From Leptospiraceae bacterium (GTDB lineage Bacteria > Spirochaetota > Leptospiria > Leptospirales > Leptospiraceae): DNA of 64,000 nucleotides. The notes beneath the pieces are model-generated. The model was given only the letters and a program-made list of their open reading frames with translations, made no database searches and was not told where the DNA came from. Position 1 is the first letter of the stretch; each line of letters starts with the position of its first letter. A program made the translations under genes and the position numbers. The DNA lies in the NCBI GenBank assembly GCA_017996175.1, contig JAGOHK010000009.1, positions 20,069 to 84,068 of the forward strand. The letters run 5' to 3'. Below are positions 36,211-45,456 of the stretch, piece by piece.

Positions 36211-36650
36211 TTTTTAATACCTCCCAAAAAAGTTATAAACTCTAAAGGATTTACAATATTTACTTCTTTAATATTCTTTCCTTTCTTTAAAATTAAATAA
36301 TCCGTTGTAATGAAATAATTGCAAGCTCCTTTTAAGGCGCAAGCTATATGAATAGAATCTTTTTCTTTGATCCCAAATTTTTGGAAAGACTCAGATTTTC
36401 GTATTATTTCGTCCGTTGGTTCTATGTAAAGTTTAGATAATTTCGCCCACTTGTCTACAAATGCTTTTCTGTTTTTATATGGATTTCTTGAATTTTCATA
36501 TTCCAATATAAAAGACCAAATTAATTCTAATTTAGAATCAGCTATTAAACTTTGTATATACAGTTTTGCTTCCGTCTCTAATTTTATTTGTATATTGTTC
36601 TGCTCATCAAACGGTCTATTAAAACAACAATTATCTAGGTAAATACGCAT
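36207..36650 (-). CDS. PIN-domain toxin
   Basis: A 147-residue PIN protein of the class starting MRIYLDNCCFNRPFD, with D6 and the cysteine pair typical of that subgroup. Further acidic positions are in SFILEYENSRN, KEKDSIHIACAL and FITTDYLIL. It begins nine bases after the stop of the 906-residue protein, so it may be transcribed with the helicase-MBL-protease operon as an addiction or effector module. Its antitoxin follows with a four-base overlap. Confidence 0.82.
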   Translation of the reverse strand: MRIYLDNCCFNRPFDEQNNIQIKLETEAKLYIQSLIADSKLELIWSFILEYENSRNPYKNRKAFVDKWAKLSKLYIEPTDEIIRKSESFQKFGIKEKDSIHIACALKGACNYFITTDYLILKKGKNIKEVNIVNPLEFITFLGGIKK

Positions 36651-36659
36651 TAGACTCTC

Positions 36660-39380
36660 CTATGTTTCTTCTTCAATTAGTTTATATTTAAACTCTAATG
36701 CAGCATAGTATGGATAAATGAGTTCATATTCTTCTTTCGTATTCATAAGCCGTTGTTTATAGTTTTTAAATTTTTCAAAATCTACATTCGCATCGTTTGA
36801 CCTCAGTAGTTCGATTAAAACACCAGTATCATTTTTGTTAGGTCCGTATGTAAATATTTTTTTTGCAAGTTCTTCTAAAACTTGTTTACTATTTACTGAA
36901 TTAAAGCTGGATAAATTTGCAATAAGGGAAGGCACAGATGTATAAAATTGATCTGAATCATCGAATTCTTTAATCATTTCAATTAAATTATCGGTAATCA
37001 ATGTCGCCTTATCTTTTAGAAATGCTAATTCTCTTACTAAGGCTTTTAAATATGGATTATAAGAATCTCTTTTCTTAGCTTTTAACTCGCGTAAAATATC
37101 GAATAGCCAATCAATATCTTGGAGAAAATTTGCTAAATAAACAGAACTAAATGCCCAATTAAAAACAATAGTCTCATTTATTTTTAAACGGGAAGGAATA
37201 GAAAATTCTGTAAATATTAATTCGAATTCTTTATCCTTTTCTTTTTCTCCAATCGCATACTTCCAATTAGCCTTATATATTTCTGAAATTTGAATTAGCT
37301 CATTTTTTATTTTTTCTCTTTGCCATTGCTCCAAATCCAATTTTTTATAAATATATCTAAGATGATTTACGTGCTCGTACGCATATGGAAAAATCATATG
37401 TCTTCTTCCATCGTCTCTAACCCTTAAAATTGATTTTAATCCATTGAAAAATTTGTCCATTTCCAAATTATCTAACAAATGTAATCCAAAGATCAAAGAT
37501 TTTATAACTGATTCTGTTCTAGTCGAATTTTCTTTTAAATGTTCTAACAGTTCAGATTTGATTTTTAGAAAATTCTCTTTGATCCTATTATCAAAAACTA
37601 ATCCCTCATCAAACCTATAAATGAAAATCATGAAACTATCAGGATCCTCACCTTTAGCAGAATTGATTACAATTTCTTTTACTTGTTCTTTTAATTTGGA
37701 ATTATTCTTATAAACATTTTTCAATGCAGAATCAGTTAAGAGACTAAGAATTTGTTCTTTTACAAACCTATCTGGAGCATTTTCAAAATCGAAATGAATT
37801 AAGACTAATTCTATTGTTTTTTCCTTTTTCTCCTCTGACAAATAAGTGATATATTTGTTTATTAGTCTGAGTGGATCATGTTGTTGTCTCCACCACATTT
37901 TTACATTTTTCTTGGGAGTAAACTGCTCTTTAAATAAAGTAAATAAAGAATCAATTTTTTCAGAAAGATCAAGATTTGTTTTGGAAAGTTCTAACAGAGA
38001 TTTAATCACTCGACCAGTTAAATCATCCCCCTGGTAAACAGATATGCTTCCACTTAATCCAATATTTATTAGTTGGTCGAAAAGTAGATTCGTAATTTCT
38101 CTAGATGAAAACCGAATCAATTTTTCAATAATTTCTATAAACGTTAATGTTCTAGAATTCTGAACCCCCTGATATTTTTTTGAAGAGACAGAAAGAGTTT
38201 CAATTATTTCTGCAGTTAGTCTTTCTTTAAAAAGCTTTGCATATTTGTCCCAATTAATCTTATTAGTTCTATCATATTGACCTGATTCTAAAATAAGATT
38301 TAAAGCACCTTCTAAAGATTTGGAGTTATTATATTTAAATGCTTGCTCTAATAAACTTACCCCATACCAAAATTTATCAACATTCGTTTCGGTAAAATCT
38401 CCCCTTGCAATAGAACGACGAATATCTGCCCAGAAAACTCTATACGCATATTCATGATTACCCGATAGCCAGATTGATATGCCGGAACTCCCAACACCAT
38501 ATCCAGAAAATAATGGATTTTCTAATGCAGTCATTTTCATTAGATCGAAATAATTTGAATTTCCCATGGTTTCAAATGTATAAGTATTTAAAATATCGAA
38601 TTTAGAGTTTATAAAAAAAGTTTCATTCTTTTTTAACGATTTATTATTTAATAAATCTTCATAGTACAATCTCGCTTTTTCTTTGCCTTGAATCACTCTT
38701 ATACAAGAACCAATAGAAGAATCCAATATATCGTTCCACATTTCTTTTAAATAAAAATATTTACCGAATTCTAATTCACTTAATTTTTCTTTTGCTTTCT
38801 GATAACCTTTGAACGCAATTTTCCATTCGTCAACATCAACATATAAATCAGAAATATATTTTAATACTATGACATTGATAACGGGATCAGCAAAATCCAA
38901 GTACTTATGAATATTTGGTTTCTTATTATAATTTGAACTATGGTATTGAAATATTTTTAGAAACTTTTCAAAATTGGAAGTAACAATATAATTCGAAAAA
39001 TCCAAATATTCTTTGAAGGCTATAAAATCAGTTGCTCCTAATCGACAGATTTGAATAAATTTATTCACTTCGGATTTACGATCCTCTAATCCGACTTCAG
39101 AAAAATCGTCTCTATTATGGAGGATAGTTAATAGTAATGACCTTAATTCTTTTTGAACTGGATTGTTTTTTTTAATTTCCTTTGGAAAGAAATTTCGTTT
39201 CACTCCAATTGTTTTACTCTTAGTATTCGAATCAAATAACTTATTAATCGGGAAGTCCGTGTTTAAATTTCGAGCAATCACAGAGAATAATTCAAATAAT
39301 AATTCTGGCGGTAAATAATGATTAAGTGCTAACCATACTTCATGATTCTGTTTAAATGATTTAATTATATCAACTTTCAT
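36660..39380 (-). CDS. Large helical protein of unknown family (defence operon)
   Basis: About 906 residues, mainly alpha-helical, with no motif I recognise and no membrane segment. Two stretches look like helical repeats (about 180-260 and 560-700, e.g. WKIAFKGYQKAKEKLSELEF). I place the start at ATG 39380, which overlaps the protease stop by four bases (ATGA); the frame is open to 39395. It is the last gene of the helicase-MBL-protease operon and so is probably its scaffold, sensor or effector. The AT-rich composition matches the two genes before it and differs from the helicase, which suggests that the three arrived together. Confidence 0.7.
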   Translation of the reverse strand: MKVDIIKSFKQNHEVWLALNHYLPPELLFELFSVIARNLNTDFPINKLFDSNTKSKTIGVKRNFFPKEIKKNNPVQKELRSLLLTILHNRDDFSEVGLEDRKSEVNKFIQICRLGATDFIAFKEYLDFSNYIVTSNFEKFLKIFQYHSSNYNKKPNIHKYLDFADPVINVIVLKYISDLYVDVDEWKIAFKGYQKAKEKLSELEFGKYFYLKEMWNDILDSSIGSCIRVIQGKEKARLYYEDLLNNKSLKKNETFFINSKFDILNTYTFETMGNSNYFDLMKMTALENPLFSGYGVGSSGISIWLSGNHEYAYRVFWADIRRSIARGDFTETNVDKFWYGVSLLEQAFKYNNSKSLEGALNLILESGQYDRTNKINWDKYAKLFKERLTAEIIETLSVSSKKYQGVQNSRTLTFIEIIEKLIRFSSREITNLLFDQLINIGLSGSISVYQGDDLTGRVIKSLLELSKTNLDLSEKIDSLFTLFKEQFTPKKNVKMWWRQQHDPLRLINKYITYLSEEKKEKTIELVLIHFDFENAPDRFVKEQILSLLTDSALKNVYKNNSKLKEQVKEIVINSAKGEDPDSFMIFIYRFDEGLVFDNRIKENFLKIKSELLEHLKENSTRTESVIKSLIFGLHLLDNLEMDKFFNGLKSILRVRDDGRRHMIFPYAYEHVNHLRYIYKKLDLEQWQREKIKNELIQISEIYKANWKYAIGEKEKDKEFELIFTEFSIPSRLKINETIVFNWAFSSVYLANFLQDIDWLFDILRELKAKKRDSYNPYLKALVRELAFLKDKATLITDNLIEMIKEFDDSDQFYTSVPSLIANLSSFNSVNSKQVLEELAKKIFTYGPNKNDTGVLIELLRSNDANVDFEKFKNYKQRLMNTKEEYELIYPYYAALEFKYKLIEEET

Positions 39381-41284
39381 TCGGCTTGCTCCCAAATAAT
39401 ATTTTCTTCATCTCTTTTAAACTTAATATTTTCGGTCACTTTAGGAATCCTAATATCATCTGAAATACAAACTGAAACACCATACAAAATATGAATGTCT
39501 TCAGCCCGTGAATTTTTATGATATACACACAGCAGTTTTATGTTACTTTTAAAATCTTTCACTGCACTATTTTTTTCTTTTTTGTATTCTATCCAACCAA
39601 ATTTAGTTCCTCTTATTTTTTTTTGAGGTGATTCGATATAAATTTCGAAATGTTCTGTATAACGATATAATTTGACATACTTATTTATAATTACTTCTTG
39701 ATTTAAAATATTTAGGAAGCCTGAATATTTTTTATTCTCTCTTATACTATCTGAATATTTCTTTGAATTACTAACTAGAGTAACTAACGGGGCATTGATT
39801 TCAGATATAGTCCTTCCTTTAGCAATACTCGAAAATTCCTCTTGGAATTTCTCCCAACTCTGATATTCTATATTATTATATGTAGATATTACTGAGATGA
39901 TATCTATCTTCTTGTTTTCATTTCTTAAGAATTCATTTAACTTTGAATATGGGTCTTTCACTGAACCATTCCCTACCTGCCAAAATAAATCATATGATGT
40001 TAGAGGTAAAATACATAGACTTTCATTTTCATTGAATAATTTTACACATTGAATTACATTTACCAAATTCAAATTATCAATAGGAACGAAATTGGGATGA
40101 ATACAGAATCTAAGTGTAGAATCTTGATTAAAGTAAAAAAGAATATTAACACGAACATGTAATGGTTTTTTTTTCATTTTAAGGTTTATACCTTCTAACC
40201 AATGTCGAAAAATATTCAAATCGATCTGAGATATTTTAATTGATGAATTTAAAGTTTCAAACTCATCTTTTAATTTTTTTAAATCATCTAAATTAAAATT
40301 TTCCTTATTCTCATAAGTCCGTAAGCCTAAGTGAACCAAGCTCATATTTTTTTGAGTTAACTTTATTATGCCTCCCATCATATTCACTGCTAAGATTAAA
40401 TCAGGAATAGATAAAAATAGTTCAGGGAAAATTAGTAGGTCAAAAATATTTTCTTCAGTAAATCGATAATGGTTTACATATTGCTCATCCTGGTTTATTT
40501 CTTCTTCTCTTATGTTTTGGTTTTGGTTTACTCCAACAAAAAAATTGGAAATACTTTGAAATAAGTCTAGTGCCTCTAATTTATTTTCTAAAGATAAATT
40601 AGCCTGAACCATAAAAATTCTAAATTTTTCTTTTGCTAAGTGAGGGAATTCCCACTCATGATTTATAATATTATAATCATCTAGATTAAAATATAATTGA
40701 TTAAAATATTTATTTCTAGTTTCTTCTTTAATATTTGCAAATGACCTACCAAAAATAATATTTGAATTATTTATTTCCTCAGTAATCCAACCATTTGCGA
40801 TGCCTTTATCGAGAATTGGTGCTCCAGAATAACCTTCCTTTGAGGTTGGTGCTCCCATCGGCTCCAATATTTGATATTTATTAATTTGTTTATCATCTGG
40901 ATTAAAATCAGGTATATTCAATTCAGGTAGCAGTAGAAATTTTAAGTTATTATATTTAGGGAAACCATATGAAATATATTTTTTATTATGCCGCAAATTA
41001 CATAGGGTAGGTATTTTTTCCAAAAAAGGAAATTGTACATCTAATACTTCAAAAATAGCGTAGTCAATATCTTCGTCTGAATCAATTAACTTGCATTTAC
41101 AATCTTTTCGGATTTTTTCATCATACGACAATAACTTAGCTGAGAAATTTTCTTTTGCTTTAACTTTAAATAGTACATGAAATGCTGTAAAAATAATATT
41201 CCTATCAATAAAAAAACCGGTTCCATATTTTTCTTTTTGAATCCGAATTATTCCTTTTTTAACTTTTTCATCAGGAATACTCAT
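39377..41284 (-). CDS. Trypsin-like serine protease fused to a nitrilase-like domain
   Basis: A 635-residue protein without a signal peptide. The N-terminal 190 residues are a trypsin-like domain with the likely triad H36 (FTAFHVLF), D74 (DIDYAIFEV) and S153 (EGYSGAPIL). From about residue 218 the pattern FRIFMVQANLSLENKLEALD and then NIFDLLIFPELFLSIPDL resembles carbon-nitrogen hydrolases, with the catalytic Glu position E288. The expected Lys and Cys are not obvious (LPLTSYDLF at the Cys site), so that part may be non-catalytic or only similar. The start overlaps the MBL gene by 14 bp. Cytosolic proteases of this type occur in bacterial immune operons. Confidence 0.72.
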   Translation of the reverse strand: MSIPDEKVKKGIIRIQKEKYGTGFFIDRNIIFTAFHVLFKVKAKENFSAKLLSYDEKIRKDCKCKLIDSDEDIDYAIFEVLDVQFPFLEKIPTLCNLRHNKKYISYGFPKYNNLKFLLLPELNIPDFNPDDKQINKYQILEPMGAPTSKEGYSGAPILDKGIANGWITEEINNSNIIFGRSFANIKEETRNKYFNQLYFNLDDYNIINHEWEFPHLAKEKFRIFMVQANLSLENKLEALDLFQSISNFFVGVNQNQNIREEEINQDEQYVNHYRFTEENIFDLLIFPELFLSIPDLILAVNMMGGIIKLTQKNMSLVHLGLRTYENKENFNLDDLKKLKDEFETLNSSIKISQIDLNIFRHWLEGINLKMKKKPLHVRVNILFYFNQDSTLRFCIHPNFVPIDNLNLVNVIQCVKLFNENESLCILPLTSYDLFWQVGNGSVKDPYSKLNEFLRNENKKIDIISVISTYNNIEYQSWEKFQEEFSSIAKGRTISEINAPLVTLVSNSKKYSDSIRENKKYSGFLNILNQEVIINKYVKLYRYTEHFEIYIESPQKKIRGTKFGWIEYKKEKNSAVKDFKSNIKLLCVYHKNSRAEDIHILYGVSVCISDDIRIPKVTENIKFKRDEENIIWEQAE

Positions 41285-42527
41285 GTATTGTAATTCCTTT
41301 TTTTGATGCTTTTATGAAATAGTATTTATTGTTTATGATATCATACCTTAGAATATAGCCTTTTTTATTAATAATTTTTCTATAATTATATTCTAAATCA
41401 TTTTTAAGACTTGTGCATAAATCTATTGGGTAATTAAAAACTAAATCTCTTTTCTTTTTATCTTTTACAATTCTAGCTATCGTTACTAAATTTGGATGCT
41501 TAAAATTTTCATGCGAACCATCTGTTGAAAATAAATAAACCTCTCCTTCGATATATTCATTAATTTTTTTCGATGAATTACTCTTACTTCCATGATGGGA
41601 CACTTTAACAAAATTAAAATTTTTAGAATCTCTCGGAATATTTTTAATAGTACTAGAATGTGAATCTCCTAAAAATAATGCCTTATAACCTAAAAATTTT
41701 AATGAAAATGCAATCGAACTTCCATTAGCCACTGAGCTATCCGATGTATTTGGCTCTTTTAACAATTCAGGTATATTAAAATCAAGGGATTCACTGGAAA
41801 TATTTTGTAAGGACATTTGTTCTTCTAATAAATTTATGATATTAAATTCAAAGGCTTCATCATAACCTAATTTATCAAAAATGGACGAAATGCGCAAATT
41901 ATCTAGAAATATTTTTTTTAACTTTTTTAATTTTAATTCAGTCGGAGAAATTAATTTAATCTGAACACCATGTAAAGAAATATATGGTTCTTTTGAATTG
42001 TCAATTGATGCACTGTTGTATGCAAAGGATCTATTCCATACTTTCTCATAATTTCCTGATAATATTAAACTAGATAAAGTAACTCCTTCGCTTGCTCCTA
42101 TATCTGCTACATTTTTACCTCTTTTTTTTCTTACTCCAACATCAATAATTCCTTGGATCAATTTAATATCCTCTGGAGTAGCTTTTTCCTTTTTCTTCCT
42201 TTTTTCCTTTGGAATTAAATGAATGAGCCCATTGTGCCAAATTTCTCTAATCGTGATAGGATTTTTGCAACTATTATTTTCTCTTAAAAATTCAATTATT
42301 CCTTCTATATGATCATTATCAATATGCGTTACTACCAATAAATCGATACATTCGCTATTCTTTTTCATTTCTTTTAAATAATATTTTAAATGCTTATGGT
42401 AAGTGTCTCTCAACCCACCATCAATAAGTATATTCGTCTTCTTGCCTTTATCTGCACAACGAACCATGAAGCAATCCCCGTAACCTGCCGGAAATACATC
42501 TACATAAAAGTATTCTTCTTCGCTCAT
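41271..42527 (-). CDS. ComEC-like metallo-beta-lactamase-fold hydrolase
   Basis: About 418 residues, soluble. The metal-binding motif is VVTHIDNDHIEG (HxDxDH as in the ComEC/Rec2 group) and a second site is VSHHGSKSNSS; DVFPAGYGDCFMV and NILIDGG are also typical. The ComEC-type MBL domain is thought to act as a nuclease or phosphodiesterase. I chose ATG 42527 (GAGGGG just upstream), seven bases after the helicase stop; the frame stays open to 42578 inside the helicase. It is the second gene of a tight four-gene operon. The metal ligands look complete. Confidence 0.85.
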   Translation of the reverse strand: MSEEEYFYVDVFPAGYGDCFMVRCADKGKKTNILIDGGLRDTYHKHLKYYLKEMKKNSECIDLLVVTHIDNDHIEGIIEFLRENNSCKNPITIREIWHNGLIHLIPKEKRKKKEKATPEDIKLIQGIIDVGVRKKRGKNVADIGASEGVTLSSLILSGNYEKVWNRSFAYNSASIDNSKEPYISLHGVQIKLISPTELKLKKLKKIFLDNLRISSIFDKLGYDEAFEFNIINLLEEQMSLQNISSESLDFNIPELLKEPNTSDSSVANGSSIAFSLKFLGYKALFLGDSHSSTIKNIPRDSKNFNFVKVSHHGSKSNSSKKINEYIEGEVYLFSTDGSHENFKHPNLVTIARIVKDKKKRDLVFNYPIDLCTSLKNDLEYNYRKIINKKGYILRYDIINNKYYFIKASKKGITIHEYS

Positions 42528-42534
42528 ACTCCCC

Positions 42535-45456
42535 TCACTTACTATACACCCTAGGATTACAATGGTACCGCATATCACAATCTCCGCATTGTTTTTCTGA
42601 TTTTAAAATATGTTGCATATCAAAATCTTTCGATTCAATTTTATGGACAACTTCTTCGAAGCTGTCGATAGTGACTTGCACATTATCCTTATTAGCCGTG
42701 AATGTTATATAGGGACTTCCATCTTCTACTTTAGGATAATAGAGATGAATTTTATTTACTTTGGAGCCGGTGCGCTCTTCGACTAGGTGAGCGTATACTT
42801 CTAGTTGTCTGCGGTATTGGTTGAGTTTACGCTTTTCAATTGGGTCAGTAGAGTTTACATCTGGTTTGTCGCCGGATTTGAAGTCGATTAATTCAACGGT
42901 GTCATTTTCGCCTTTGATAAGATCAATGGAGCCTTTTAGAATATAATCCTCTTTGACTAAGGAGACATCTACTTCTGCTTCTTTGATTCTATCCCATTGG
43001 TGGCTATTTCTATCTCGGTAGCGGAGAACTTGTTTTAAGAGAGAGGCAATTTGTCCTTGGTGGAGATAACTTCTTTGTTGTTTGGATAATAGGAAGTAAT
43101 TGGTATTAAACCAATTTGTGATAGTTGCATCTGTAAGTGTTTGTTCTTCTTTTCGTAAGACTGCTTTGTGAATGTCTTCGATGGTTTGGTGTAAGAGGCT
43201 ACCAGCTAACACGCCCCCTGTTCTTACTTCTACAAATTCTAGCTCTTTGTAAAATTTATACTGCAAAGGACAATTCTCATACAATAAAATATGCGAAGTA
43301 AAGGAAAATTGGTGTTTGACGTTGACTGGTTTTACTTTTTCTAAAATCAATTTAGTAGAATCAAATGTCTCATCCTTCCAATCGACTAAGTTGCTATAAA
43401 TCGAATCAAAGTATTTAGAAGGGCTTTTTCCTTTTCCTTCTACCTCTCTTGCGGTTAATACGAGTAAGTTCTGCGGGCGAGAAAAAGCAGTATAATAAAG
43501 TCTCCAAAAATCGTAGAACTTTATTTTTTCAATTGGCTCGAATGCAGGTTTTAGATAAAATTCATTTTGTAAGATTTCTTCTATCTCATCGTATTGTTTC
43601 ATCGGGACAGAATTTAAAGAGCCTACAAATACAACTGGAAATTCCAAACCTTTGGATTGGTGAATCGTCATAAAGGAAACACAACCAGACGGCGCATACT
43701 CGTCAAAATCCTCATACTCTTCTAGTCCACCATCTAAGATAAATCGTAAGTAGGTATTGAAAAAATCCTGTAAGGTCTTTTGGATATTCTTTTTGGTAAA
43801 TACCGTTATATTATAAATGTATTCAAACTTAAAAAACAATTTAGAAAGAATCGCAATATTATAGGCAGAGCGAAGATTTACTTTATTTTCTTTTAAGTCT
43901 ACGTTTAAGTATTCTCCGAACATTGGATATTCTAAGAGCTGATAGAGAACTGCGGCAAATGCATAGTTTGTGTTTTCATCCATCCGCAGATGTTCTTTTG
44001 CTCTTTTTTGCACCCATGTTATTAGAGCTTTATTTTTTTCTGGTTCTTTTCTTAGTTCTTCTGCAAATATCTGTTTCCATTCTTGATAGGTTTCCCAAAT
44101 TTCTAACTTAGCAGTTTCATTCCACTTTAAATCTTCAAATAGATTCGGAAAAATAAAGATGATTGCTCCTAGTAAAAGTTGGATTTCTTTTCTTTGAAAA
44201 AATAAAGCAGACCGAGGGGAAAATATCTGTATGCCTTTTGCTTCTAAATAATTCGCAAGTCCAATGATATTTTCATTTTTTACAGATCTAAATAAAAAGG
44301 CAATTTGGTTTCTATCGGTTACTACTTGTTTGCCTTCTAAGTCAGAAATGAATTGATAGACTTCTTCATAGTATTCTTCCCAATTTCCATTCTTTCCTAG
44401 TTTAATAACGGAAGGATTTTCTATAAATTCTCCTTTGCGTGGTTGGATTGTTTTATCATACCGAAACGTTGTTCCATTTTCAGACCATTCATTTAAACTC
44501 ATCCAATGATTGTAAAAATGAATGATGTCAGGATGAGAACGAAAGTTTGTAACAAGTGTTACCTGTTTGCATTTTCCAGGTAAAAAGTTTTCTGGGAATT
44601 CTAATATATTTCGAATCGTAGCTCCGCGAAAACGATACAAGCCCTGATCGTCATCTCCTACGACACAGATATTTTGGTGAGCACTCGCGAGTAATAGTAA
44701 AATCTTTTCTTGGATTGTATTTGTGTCCTGGTATTCATCTACCATTATGTATTTTATTTTTTCTTGCAAGCTTTGTAAAATCGCGGAGTTTGATTCTAAA
44801 AGTAAAAGTGTTTCTGTTTGAATGGTAGAAAAATCAAGTGCATTTTCTTCTACTAATTGAGCTGAATAGATTTTATAAAACTCAGCAATGAGTTTCATCG
44901 CCGGATAATTCGAATTAGCCAGCTTTTCTAAATCTAAACACTCTTCTCCTACTTTGGCTAAATAATAAACCAAGGACTCCACTTTATCCCATCTAGAAAG
45001 AGTTGGCTTACCTAATAAAACTTCTGAGCCTTCTACTTTTAAATAAGGATTTAGATTTCGAAACAAAAAGTATTTTTGATCGAAGTCATCGAGCAAACGA
45101 TAATTTCTTTTTAATCGCGTATACTCTCTGTTTTCCTCTAAGATTCGTAAGAAAATAGAATGAAGCGTTCCAATATACACTTCATTCAAATTTACTTTGA
45201 GTCCCGCTTCTAAGAGACGATTTGAGACTCTAGTGATAAGTTCCTTAGCCGCTTTCTCAGTAAATGTGGCAACCATGATAGATTCAGATGGAACACCTTT
45301 ATACACTAAATATAAAATCCGCTCCACAAGTGTTCGTGTCTTGCCTGAGCCAGGTCCGGCAATAATTAATACAGGACCTTCGGTAGTCTGGATTGCCTCT
45401 ACCTTAGCAGGATCAAGATCATGGAAGTGGATTTTATCATTCGGTAGTTCAGACAT
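42535..45456 (-). CDS. UvrD-like helicase with C-terminal PD-(D/E)xK nuclease
   Basis: A 973-residue SF1 helicase. It has Walker A IAGPGSGKTRTLVERI, motif II MVDEYQDTN, motif III VGDDDQGLYRFRGA and motif V/VI TIHQSKGLEFPVVFVG. The C-terminal 200 residues form a RecB/AddB-type nuclease (LKGSIDLIKG, then VELIDFKSGDKPD), with four cysteines (YENCPLQYKF and QCGDCDMRYHC) likely to bind an Fe-S cluster. It would unwind and trim DNA ends. It heads the operon with the MBL and protease genes. It could also be a housekeeping repair enzyme beside which the defence genes inserted, since its codon use is less AT-rich than theirs. Confidence 0.88.
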   Translation of the reverse strand: MSELPNDKIHFHDLDPAKVEAIQTTEGPVLIIAGPGSGKTRTLVERILYLVYKGVPSESIMVATFTEKAAKELITRVSNRLLEAGLKVNLNEVYIGTLHSIFLRILEENREYTRLKRNYRLLDDFDQKYFLFRNLNPYLKVEGSEVLLGKPTLSRWDKVESLVYYLAKVGEECLDLEKLANSNYPAMKLIAEFYKIYSAQLVEENALDFSTIQTETLLLLESNSAILQSLQEKIKYIMVDEYQDTNTIQEKILLLLASAHQNICVVGDDDQGLYRFRGATIRNILEFPENFLPGKCKQVTLVTNFRSHPDIIHFYNHWMSLNEWSENGTTFRYDKTIQPRKGEFIENPSVIKLGKNGNWEEYYEEVYQFISDLEGKQVVTDRNQIAFLFRSVKNENIIGLANYLEAKGIQIFSPRSALFFQRKEIQLLLGAIIFIFPNLFEDLKWNETAKLEIWETYQEWKQIFAEELRKEPEKNKALITWVQKRAKEHLRMDENTNYAFAAVLYQLLEYPMFGEYLNVDLKENKVNLRSAYNIAILSKLFFKFEYIYNITVFTKKNIQKTLQDFFNTYLRFILDGGLEEYEDFDEYAPSGCVSFMTIHQSKGLEFPVVFVGSLNSVPMKQYDEIEEILQNEFYLKPAFEPIEKIKFYDFWRLYYTAFSRPQNLLVLTAREVEGKGKSPSKYFDSIYSNLVDWKDETFDSTKLILEKVKPVNVKHQFSFTSHILLYENCPLQYKFYKELEFVEVRTGGVLAGSLLHQTIEDIHKAVLRKEEQTLTDATITNWFNTNYFLLSKQQRSYLHQGQIASLLKQVLRYRDRNSHQWDRIKEAEVDVSLVKEDYILKGSIDLIKGENDTVELIDFKSGDKPDVNSTDPIEKRKLNQYRRQLEVYAHLVEERTGSKVNKIHLYYPKVEDGSPYITFTANKDNVQVTIDSFEEVVHKIESKDFDMQHILKSEKQCGDCDMRYHCNPRVYSK

